Source of the DNA: Atopobium sp. UBA2090
GTDB lineage: Bacteria > Actinomycetota > Coriobacteriia > Coriobacteriales > Atopobiaceae
Length of the DNA stretch: 5,427 nt
Assembly: GCA_002331575.1 (NCBI GenBank)
Contig: DCZG01000014.1
Span: 6,039 to 11,465, forward strand
Direction: 5' to 3'
Shown: one piece after another, positions 1-5,208 of the stretch
Position numbering within the stretch: position 1 is the first letter of the stretch
How the letters are laid out: the number at the start of each line of letters is the position of its first letter
Notes under the pieces: generated by a model
What the model was told of the DNA's origin: nothing
Database searches by the model: none
Seen by the model: only the letters and a program-made list of their open reading frames with translations
Position numbers and translations under genes: made by a program

Positions 1-220
1 TGCAACGTGCGCTGCGTTTGTCGCGACGATGTCGAGGCACGCGTGTCCCGAGGGCCTTCTCGACACGCGTAAGCTGCGTTTTACCAGACAAATGCAACGT
101 GCGCTGCGTTTGTCGCGACAAGGTCGACCCACGCGTGTCGCAGGGGGGGCTCGGGGCACGCGTGAACGCAGTTTTTCCGGACGAAGTCGACCTACGCGTG
201 TGCGGAGGGACCCTACGCGG
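1..220. repeat. Diverged tandem array of palindrome-rich ~92-bp repeats
   Basis: Positions 1-27 and 93-119 are identical over 27 bp (starting TGCAACGTGCGCTGCG), giving a 92-bp period. Each unit then carries, in the same order, a GTCGCGAC palindrome (20-27, 112-119), a GTCGA-type box (31, 123, 186), and pairs of ACGCGT palindromes (39-44 and 65-70; 131-136 and 158-163), followed by a TTTT/TTTTT tract and a CCRGACRAA motif. A third, shortened copy starts at about 186 with GTCGAC, ACGCGT (194-199) and a degraded ACGCGG (215-220). Stretches between palindromes have diverged while the palindromes are kept. The array may continue past the left edge. Two forward-strand open frames cross it, but the 92-bp period is not a multiple of three and their translations are Arg/Cys-rich without family features, so I regard the tract as non-coding. 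Confidence 0.8.
39..70. repeat. Perfect 9-bp inverted repeat within array unit 1
   Basis: ACGCGTGTC at 39-47 is the exact reverse complement of GACACGCGT at 62-70. GAG (50-52) can also pair with CTC (59-61), leaving a small loop and a 2-base bulge. The equivalent place in unit 2 (131-163) keeps only ACGCGTG/CACGCGT as arms and has a run of seven G in the loop. It could form a hairpin in DNA or RNA, but no U-tract follows directly on either strand, so it is not a canonical terminator. Confidence 0.6.
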
Positions 221-285
221 CAGCCGCATGGCACGAAATAGCGCCGGCTGCTCGCGCGTTCGTCTCGCCAGGCATGCCGCCTGCC
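219..285. repeat. Imperfect inverted repeat downstream of ureD
   Basis: Positions 219-232 pair with 271-285 at 12 of 14 positions with one bulge: GGCAG with CTGCC, then GCATG with CATGC. The 38-base interior is GC-rich. It lies 29 bp past the ureD stop on the transcribed side and might slow or stabilise the 3' end of the urease mRNA. There is no following T-run in the direction of transcription, so calling it an intrinsic terminator is not justified. Confidence 0.35.
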
Positions 286-301
286 GAAACCTCGGAAAGT
301 C

Positions 302-332
302 GGACATGGAAAATCAACCTGTCCCCTTTTCC
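302..332. repeat. Short GGGGACAGGTTGA-type element overlapping the ureD 3' end
   Basis: On the minus strand the sequence reads GGAAAAGGGGACAGG, then TTGATTTTCC, then ATGTCC. It contains GGACA (302-306) facing TGTCC (320-324) and GGAAAA (308-313) facing TTTTCC (327-332), two interleaved inverted pairs. It supplies the last codons and TGA of ureD. From memory, similar GGGGACAGGTTAATTTT-like words occur as dispersed repeats in several bacterial genomes; I could not check this, so the call is tentative. Confidence 0.35.
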
Positions 333-1216
333 AGGTGGGAGAGGACGCGCTGGAGGTGTTGGGCGTTCCTGCCGAGGAGCCTGATGACAAGATCGCCCGA
401 CTCGAGCCTCGTGACGCCGCCCGCCACCTCGGCGGCAGACCCCGGAGCGGCCTGCTCCCGCAACCCGCCCAGGTAGTCGCGGGTCGCCTGCAGACGGTCG
501 TCGGAGACGCCCATGTTCACGAGGACGAGGTTCGCGAGGTGCGTGAACCCCTCGAAGAAGCCCATGGAGTTCAGGTCCATCCCGGGAAGGACCCCCACGG
601 GCGACGGCGAGAGGAAAAGGTTGTCGACGTAGACCGGCACGCCGCCGCACCGCACGACGACGCGGCTGCGATACCGCCGGAAGTCGAAGCGCTCCCCCCG
701 CGCGACCCTGCCCGCGGAGACGAGCTCCGAGAGGACGAGCCGCGACGACGGCCCCTCGAGGTCGGCCACGAGGTCGGTGGTGAAGTCGGACCCCGAAAAG
801 GGGATCGTGGGCAGCAGGGAGTAGCGCAGGAAGCCGTCGCCCTCGACGCGAAGCCTCGTCACGCGCCGGGCCGAGCCCTCCCCCTCCATGCGGTGCACCT
901 TCTCGAAGGCCTGGCTCGTCACCTCGGCCACGGCTCCGTCGCGCACGGTGACGTCGACGCGCTGCTCGTCGCCGGCCATGATGCCGGCCGAGACGCTCAT
1001 CACCATCACGCGCATGAGCCCCGGCGGGCAGGCGGGGCCGCCCGCGCCCTTCTCGCCCAGCTCGTCCGGCCAGAAGGGTCGCATGACCCTGAACGGCATC
1101 GAGGAGTAGAGGTCCGTCGGCTCGGTGCGCCGCCCCCGCCTCTCGGCGACGAGGCGAAGCTCGGAGAGCCTCCCGAAGCGGTTCTCCCCCGCTCCCACGA
1201 CGTCTCCCCCGCCCAT
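314..1216 (-). CDS. ureD: Urease accessory protein UreD (UreH)
   Basis: UreD is the scaffold that binds apo-urease directly and, with UreF and UreG, forms the nickel-insertion complex. The 300-residue product matches the UreD family along its length: SELRL near 18, RPFW at 46-49, SAGIMAGDEQRVDVTV (76-91), the block AEVTSQAFEKVHRM (97-110), FLRYSLLPTIPFSGSD (129-144), and LSELVSAGRVARGERFDF (162-179). It is the last gene of the cluster, as in streptococcal and Actinomyces operons. The ATG at 1216 lies 2 bp after the ureG stop, with only a weak GAGGA 12 bases upstream. A GTG at 1198 (codon 7) has a far better ribosome binding site and could be the true start, giving 294 residues. The final residues, KGTG and the stop, are encoded by a GGGGACAGGTTGA sequence that looks like a dispersed repeat. 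The same frame stays open upstream through ureG and into ureF, but that part is a high-GC shadow. Confidence 0.93.
   Translation of the reverse strand: MGGGDVVGAGENRFGRLSELRLVAERRGRRTEPTDLYSSMPFRVMRPFWPDELGEKGAGGPACPPGLMRVMVMSVSAGIMAGDEQRVDVTVRDGAVAEVTSQAFEKVHRMEGEGSARRVTRLRVEGDGFLRYSLLPTIPFSGSDFTTDLVADLEGPSSRLVLSELVSAGRVARGERFDFRRYRSRVVVRCGGVPVYVDNLFLSPSPVGVLPGMDLNSMGFFEGFTHLANLVLVNMGVSDDRLQATRDYLGGLREQAAPGSAAEVAGGVTRLESGDLVIRLLGRNAQHLQRVLSHLEKGTG
1204..1210 (-). promoter_or_regulatory. Possible ribosome binding site for an alternative ureD GTG start
   Basis: The minus strand reads GGGGGAG, then ACGTC, then GTG at 1198-1196, which is in frame as codon 7 of ureD. The spacing of five bases is good and the match is much stronger than that of the upstream ATG. 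The motif is made of glycine codons (GGC GGG GGA) in the longer reading, so it could be coincidental. Confidence 0.4.
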
Positions 1217-1218
1217 GG

Positions 1219-1830
1219 CTACGCCAGGTCCTCGAGCAGCACGTTGCGCCTGAGCCAGTCGATGACCTCGTCGACGCCCTCGCCGGAGCGGATGTTCGTG
1301 AGCACGAACGGCCGCTCGCCGCGCATCCTGCGCGAGTCGCGCCTCATGACCTCGAGGGATGCGCCCACGTAGGGCGCGAGGTCGATCTTGTTGATGACGA
1401 GAAGGTCGCTCCGCATGATGCCCGGGCCTCCCTTGCGGGGGATCTTGTCGCCCTCCGAGACGTCGATCACGAAGATGGTCGCGTCGGCGAGCTCCGGCGA
1501 GAAGGTCGCCGAGAGGTTGTCGCCGCCGCTCTCGATGAACATGAGCTCGATGTCTGGGTGGACGGCGACCATCTGGTCGATGGCCTCGAGGTTCATCGAG
1601 GCGTCCTCGCGGATGGCGGTATGCGGGCAGCCGCCCGTCTCGACCCCGACGATGCGGTCGAGCGGCAGGACGCTGTTCTTGGCGAGAAACTCCGCGTCCT
1701 CCTTGGTGTAGATGTCGTTCGTGACGACGCCGATGCTGTAGTCGTCCGAGAGGCGCCTCGTGAGGGCCTCGATGAGGGCGGTCTTGCCCGAGCCCACCGG
1801 GCCCGCGACCCCCACGCGCACAAAGGACAT
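1219..1830 (-). CDS. ureG: Urease accessory GTPase UreG
   Basis: UreG is the SIMIBI-class GTPase that drives nickel insertion into urease and receives nickel from UreE. From the ATG at 1830 the product is 203 residues, the usual size. Visible motifs are the Walker A loop GPVGSGKT at 10-17, the nickel-binding CPH at 68-70 (ETGGCPHTAIRED), ESGGDN at 100-105, and the guanine-specificity NKID at 147-150. The frame extends eight codons further to a GTG at 1854, but the ATG at 1830 gives the family's standard start (MSFVRVGVAGPVGSGKT) and has an excellent ribosome binding site, so I chose it. There is no His-rich N-terminal extension of the kind found in some actinobacterial and plant UreG proteins; nickel storage here seems left to the UreE tail. 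The TAG stop is 2 bp before the ureD ATG. Confidence 0.97.
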   Translation of the reverse strand: MSFVRVGVAGPVGSGKTALIEALTRRLSDDYSIGVVTNDIYTKEDAEFLAKNSVLPLDRIVGVETGGCPHTAIREDASMNLEAIDQMVAVHPDIELMFIESGGDNLSATFSPELADATIFVIDVSEGDKIPRKGGPGIMRSDLLVINKIDLAPYVGASLEVMRRDSRRMRGERPFVLTNIRSGEGVDEVIDWLRRNVLLEDLA

Positions 1831-1836
1831 GACCTG

Positions 1837-1845
1837 CTCCTCTCC
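1837..1845 (-). promoter_or_regulatory. Ribosome binding site that sets the ureG start
   Basis: On the minus strand this reads GGAGAGGAG, a near-ideal Shine-Dalgarno sequence ending six bases before the ATG at 1830. It lies inside the extra codons that would be translated from the GTG at 1854, and so argues for the shorter 203-residue UreG. Confidence 0.8.
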
Positions 1846-1860
1846 GGGCCGCACGGGCCC

Positions 1861-2556
1861 TCATGACATGTAGAGCCTGGAATACAGGGTCTCGTGCTCG
1901 ATGCAGCGTGCGTCGAGTCCGGGCGACGAGATGCCGAGAAGGTCGCGCGGCGCGCTCAGCGCCGCCTCGACGGCTCGCCCCTGGAGCCCGGACGACTCGC
2001 GCAGGATCCGCTGCCCCTCGGTCTGGCTCAGGGGGACGAGCTTCACGCAGTTGGCCACGATGGCCGAGACCTGGTTGTAGAGGTAGCACTCGAGCGTCAG
2101 CCGCAAGTCGATGCCCGCGCACTGGGCGAACGCCCCGTACGACACGGCGACGAGGTGGACGCTCGACGTGGCGAGAAACCCCGCTAAGCGCTCCCGGGCG
2201 TCGCCTTCGAGAAACCCGTCGACCGTCTTGGCGAAGCGCGAGGCCATCCGCTCGAGGCCGCCGCGAACCTCCGACGGCGCGCGCGTCGCCCTGAGCTCGG
2301 CCTCGAGCGCCGCGACCCCGGTGAGGTCGCCCTCGGCCATCGCCTCGTACGCGAGCCGCATCGAGAGCAGCTCCGTGAAGGCGAGCGGGTAGGCGATGCT
2401 GTGCGCGACGAAGCTCCTGGCTCCCGTACCGTCGGCTACAGCGCCCTCCTGGACGTAGGTCTCGAGCCCGAAGGAGTGCGCGTAGGCGCCGGTCGGGAAC
2501 ACCGAGTCGGTGATCTGGAGGAGCAGGCGCAGGTCGTCTGTGGCGTCCGTGGACAT
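1861..2556 (-). CDS. ureF: Urease accessory protein UreF
   Basis: UreF is an all-helical protein that binds UreD and UreG and is thought to gate nickel and CO2 passage into the urease active site. The 231-residue product shows the family's N-terminal block LLLQITDSVFPTGAYAHSFG (residues 11-30) followed directly by LETYVQEG, the central RAPSEVR segment near 92, the LVPLSQTEGQRIL block at 173-185, and the C-terminal HETLYSRLYMS. The conserved tail after HE matters because in Helicobacter UreF the C-terminus orders upon binding UreD/UreH; here it is complete. The ATG at 2556 is supported by TGAGG five bases upstream, overlapping the ureE stop. A 30-bp gap containing a strong ribosome binding site separates it from ureG. 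Length and motif order are normal. Confidence 0.96.
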   Translation of the reverse strand: MSTDATDDLRLLLQITDSVFPTGAYAHSFGLETYVQEGAVADGTGARSFVAHSIAYPLAFTELLSMRLAYEAMAEGDLTGVAALEAELRATRAPSEVRGGLERMASRFAKTVDGFLEGDARERLAGFLATSSVHLVAVSYGAFAQCAGIDLRLTLECYLYNQVSAIVANCVKLVPLSQTEGQRILRESSGLQGRAVEAALSAPRDLLGISSPGLDARCIEHETLYSRLYMS

Positions 2557-2563
2557 GGCGGCC

Positions 2564-3061
2564 TCAGTGGTGATGGTGGTGGGCCGTCGTGGAGAGGGAG
2601 CGACCGAGGTCGAAGGTCACGTCCTCGGCATGCGCCGTGACGCCGTGGATGGCGCCGAGCGCCGTGAGGAGGGGCTCCGAGTACGGCGTCACGAGCTGGA
2701 AGTCGCTCTCCCCGAAGAAGAGGGCGGCATGGGTGTTGCCCACCTCGTAGGCCACCCGCGCGAGCGACGACGGGTGGTCCGGCGCGACGTCGGCCACGAC
2801 CGCCCGGCACGGGAGGATGTGGACGACGAGAATCGCCGCGCCCTTCTCGTCGACGCCGAGCACGTCTCCCTCGCGCAGGCCGTGGGAGAGCACCCAGTCG
2901 CCGAGCCTCACGCCGATCGTCCGACCGCCGCGACTCTCCTTCCGGTGCAGCTTCCCGAAGGCCTCGTGCCAGTCGAAGTCGACGGGGTCGACCTCGTAGC
3001 CGGCAAACCTCGCGGCGACCTCCTCGTATGTGAGGTTGCCGATCACGTTCTCGCAGATCAT
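2564..3061 (-). CDS. ureE: Urease accessory protein UreE, nickel metallochaperone
   Basis: UreE carries nickel to the UreG-containing maturation complex in the cytoplasm. The 165-residue product starts MICENVIGNL, has the N-terminal peptide-binding-like domain to about residue 78 (IGVRLGDWVLSHGL, LREGDVL), then the metal-binding domain with the family's GNxH signature at 108-111 (GNTH; His111 corresponds to the metal-binding His96 of K. aerogenes). The protein ends in five consecutive histidines (161-165), a short form of the His-rich nickel-storing tail. The ATG at 3061 is the only ATG, GTG or TTG in frame after the ureC stop, so the start is fixed. An AAGGA motif sits a rather long 13 bases upstream, suggesting that translation partly depends on coupling from ureC. 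The stop is 7 bp before ureF, and its TGA forms part of the ureF ribosome binding site (TGAGG). Confidence 0.95.
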   Translation of the reverse strand: MICENVIGNLTYEEVAARFAGYEVDPVDFDWHEAFGKLHRKESRGGRTIGVRLGDWVLSHGLREGDVLGVDEKGAAILVVHILPCRAVVADVAPDHPSSLARVAYEVGNTHAALFFGESDFQLVTPYSEPLLTALGAIHGVTAHAEDVTFDLGRSLSTTAHHHHH

Positions 3062-3085
3062 CTCGATGCACCCGTCCTTCTCGTC

Positions 3086-4807
3086 CTAGAAGAGGTTGTA
3101 GCGCTGCGCGAGCGGCAGCTCGACGGCCGGCTCCGACGTGACCCTGTCGCCGTCGACCGTGACGACGTAGGTCTCGGGGTCGACCTCGATCCTCGGCGCC
3201 CGGTCGTTCAGGCGCATGTCCGCCTTGCCGATGGTCCGGCAGTCCCTGACCGGGACCACCGTCCTCGCGAGCCCCAGCTCGCCGGGGATGCCGCGCGCGA
3301 TGGCCGCCTTCGACATGAACGTGAGGCAGCTCGCGCTCCTGGCGAGGCCGTGGGCGGCGAACATGTGCCGGTACGTGACCGGCTCCGTCGTGGGGATCGA
3401 CGCGTTGGCGTCGCCCATCTTGGAGAGGGCGATCATGCCGCCCTTGATGACGATGTCCGGGCGCACGCCGAAGAAGGCGGGATTCCATAGGACGAGGTCG
3501 GCGAACTTGCCCACCTCGACCGACCCCACGTAGGAGGAAACGCCGTGCGTGATGGCGGGGTTGATCGTGTACTTGGCCACGTAGCGGCGGACGCGGAAGT
3601 TGTCGTTGCCGTGCCCCTCGTCCTCGGGGAGCGGCCCGCGCTGCGCCTTCATCTTGTGGGCCGTCTGCCAGGTGCGCGTGATGACCTCGCCGACGCGGCC
3701 CATGGCCTGCGAGTCGGAGCTCATCATCGAGAAGACCCCCATGTCGTGGAGGACGTCCTCGGCGGCGATGGTCTCGGGGCGGATGCGCGAGTCGGCGAAG
3801 GCGACGTCCTCGGGGATGCGGCTGTCGAGGTGATGGCAGACCATGAGCATGTCCATGTGCTCGTCGAGGGTGTTCACCGTGAAGGGCATCGTCGGGTTGG
3901 TCGACGAGGGCAGGATGTTCGGCTCGCCCGCGGCGCGGATGATGTCGGGGGCGTGGCCGCCGCCGGCTCCCTCGGTGTGGTAGGTGTGGATGGTGCGCCC
4001 GCCGATGGCCGCGATGGTGTCCTCCACGCAGCCGGCCTCGTTGAGCGTGTCGGTGTGGATGGCGACCTGCACGTCGTAGTCGTCGGCGACGGAGAGCGAC
4101 CGGTCGATGACGGCCGGCGTCGCGCCCCAGTCCTCGTGCACCTTGAAGCCCATGGCGCCCGCCTCGATCTGCTCGGCGAGCGGTGCCGTGGTGGAGCAGT
4201 TCCCCTTGGCGAGAAACCCGAGGTTCATCGGGTACTCCTCGGCCGCCTTGAGCATCATGCCGATGTTCCAGGCACCGGGCGTCGAGGTCACGGCGTTGGT
4301 CCCGTCGGCGGGGCCCGTGCCGCCGCCGATCATGGTGGTGATGCCGCTCGCGAGCGCGCAGTCGATCTGCTGGGGGCAGATGAAGTGGATGTGGGTGTCG
4401 AGGCCGCCGGCCGTGAGGATGAGCCCCTCGCCCGCGAGCGCCTCGGTGGACGCGCCGCAGGTCATGCCTGGCGTGACGCCGTCCATGACGTCTGGGTTGC
4501 CGGCCTTGCCGATGCCCGCAATCCGCCCGTCGCGGATGCCGACGTCGGCCTTGTAGATGCCCGTCCAGTCGAGGATGAGGGCGTTCGTGATGACGAGGTC
4601 GAGGTCCCCGTCGGCGCGGGTCGTCGACGCGGACTGGCCCATGCCGTCGCGCAGGGTCTTCCCTCCCCCGAACTTGGCCTCGTCGCCGTAGGTGGTGAAG
4701 TCGCGCTCCACCTCGACCACGAGGTTCGTGTCGCCGAGACGGACCTTGTCGCCCGTCGTCGGTCCGTACATCGCCGCGTAGAGCTCCCGCGATATCTCGA
4801 CGCTCAT
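3086..4807 (-). CDS. ureC: Urease alpha subunit UreC, catalytic
   Basis: This is the catalytic subunit, an amidohydrolase-type TIM barrel with a two-nickel centre. The product is 573 residues, normal for the family, and ends in the typical LPLAQRYNLF. The active site can be read in full: the HIH pair at 139/141, the lysine to be carbamylated at 222 in GFKVHEDWG, His224, His251 (HTDTLNEAG), His277 (YHTEGAGGGHAPD), the flap Cys324 and His325 (MVCHHLDSRIPED), Arg341 and Asp365 (SSDSQAMGR). Each is exactly five positions later than the K. aerogenes residue (134, 136, 217, 219, 246, 272, 319, 320, 336, 360). The ATG start overlaps the ureB stop (ATGA) and has a GGGGGGA ribosome binding site just upstream. 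The TAG stop is followed by ureE after 24 bp, in the same reading frame. There is no truncation or missing catalytic residue, so an active enzyme is expected once nickel is inserted. A 489-codon open frame on the opposite strand is a high-GC shadow of this gene. Confidence 0.99.
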   Translation of the reverse strand: MSVEISRELYAAMYGPTTGDKVRLGDTNLVVEVERDFTTYGDEAKFGGGKTLRDGMGQSASTTRADGDLDLVITNALILDWTGIYKADVGIRDGRIAGIGKAGNPDVMDGVTPGMTCGASTEALAGEGLILTAGGLDTHIHFICPQQIDCALASGITTMIGGGTGPADGTNAVTSTPGAWNIGMMLKAAEEYPMNLGFLAKGNCSTTAPLAEQIEAGAMGFKVHEDWGATPAVIDRSLSVADDYDVQVAIHTDTLNEAGCVEDTIAAIGGRTIHTYHTEGAGGGHAPDIIRAAGEPNILPSSTNPTMPFTVNTLDEHMDMLMVCHHLDSRIPEDVAFADSRIRPETIAAEDVLHDMGVFSMMSSDSQAMGRVGEVITRTWQTAHKMKAQRGPLPEDEGHGNDNFRVRRYVAKYTINPAITHGVSSYVGSVEVGKFADLVLWNPAFFGVRPDIVIKGGMIALSKMGDANASIPTTEPVTYRHMFAAHGLARSASCLTFMSKAAIARGIPGELGLARTVVPVRDCRTIGKADMRLNDRAPRIEVDPETYVVTVDGDRVTSEPAVELPLAQRYNLF

Positions 4808-5187
4808 GCCCGTCCCCCCTCGTCAGCGAACCTGAACCCCTTGGCGTGCGCGCACGCGACCGCGGCCGCGAGGTGCTCGCCGTCGGCTACGCCCTGCGTG
4901 AGGTCGTTGAGGCCGAGCACCAGCCGCCTCCCGCCCAGCTCGACGAGACGAACCTCCTTGGACTCGCCCGGCTCGAAGCGGACCGAGTTGCCGGAGGGCA
5001 CGTCGAGCCGGTAGCCGAAGGCCTGCGCCCGGTCGAAGGACAGGCAGCGGTTGACCTCGAAGAAGTGGAAGTGCGAACCCACCTGGACCGGTCGGTCGCC
5101 GACGTTGGTGACCGTCACCGTCCGCGTGGGGCGTCCCTCGTTCAGGACGATCGTGCCCTCGGCGCAGAGTACCTCGCCTGGTTTCAT
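4804..5187 (-). CDS. ureB: Urease beta subunit UreB
   Basis: This is the beta structural subunit, which packs with UreA and UreC to form the (alpha-beta-gamma) trimer of bacterial urease. The 127-residue product opens with MKPGEVL, carries the family hallmark GSHFHFFEVN at residues 37-46 followed by LSFDR, then the GYRLDVPSG and VRFEPGE blocks that end the beta fold at about residue 90. The remaining ~35 residues form a C-terminal tail (GLNDLTQG, then an Ala-rich AAAVACAHAKG stretch). Many single-domain UreB proteins are about 100-110 residues, so this copy is on the long side. The ATG start is preceded by AGAGG eight bases upstream, a good ribosome binding site in the 21-bp gap after ureA. 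The stop overlaps the ureC start as ATGA, implying translational coupling that would help balance subunit amounts. ureA and ureB are separate genes, unlike the fused form of Helicobacter. Confidence 0.97.
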   Translation of the reverse strand: MKPGEVLCAEGTIVLNEGRPTRTVTVTNVGDRPVQVGSHFHFFEVNRCLSFDRAQAFGYRLDVPSGNSVRFEPGESKEVRLVELGGRRLVLGLNDLTQGVADGEHLAAAVACAHAKGFRFADEGGRA

Positions 5188-5208
5188 GGATGGTTCCTCT
5201 CGCCCGAC

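Larger units (their letters stand above)
1..313. other. Region downstream of ureD without a supported gene
   Basis: No open frame here resembles a known protein, no tRNA or rRNA is recognisable, and no clear promoter or intrinsic terminator is visible. The contents are the repeat array (1-220), the inverted repeat (219-285), and a short unremarkable stretch (286-301) before the element at the ureD end. Nickel or urea transport genes that follow ureD in some operons are not present within this distance. Confidence 0.7.

Noticed and set aside
1..119. Possible CRISPR: 27-bp exact repeat separated by a 65-bp spacer
   Set aside because: Only two copies exist, the spacer is itself built from related palindromes, no third repeat appears at the expected place, and no cas gene is near.
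18..476. 152-codon forward open frame crossing the repeat array and the end of ureD
   Set aside because: It runs antisense into the well-supported ureD, its translation is Arg/Cys-rich repeat sequence, and the 92-bp repeat period breaks the frame between units.
335..1372. 345-codon forward open frame opposite ureD and ureG
   Set aside because: It is the antisense shadow of two recognised genes, with low-complexity Arg/His/Glu composition and no recognisable domain.
1831..1854. Longer UreG beginning at GTG 1854
   Set aside because: The eight added residues are not family-like and are encoded by the ribosome binding site region of the ATG at 1830.
1217..2122. Upstream extension of the ureD frame to a 602-codon open frame, suggesting a fusion
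   Set aside because: The extra part overlaps ureG and ureF in another frame and is Arg/His/Gly-rich without any family similarity; UreD homology begins only after 1216.
2436..3488. 350-codon minus-strand open frame overlapping ureC, ureE and ureF
   Set aside because: It is an off-frame shadow: UreE and the ends of UreC and UreF are clearly encoded in other frames over the same bases.
3545..5014. 489-codon forward open frame opposite ureC and ureB
   Set aside because: Its Val/Asp/Gly/Arg-rich translation is typical of the antisense of a high-GC gene, and the minus strand encodes complete UreC and UreB with all catalytic residues.
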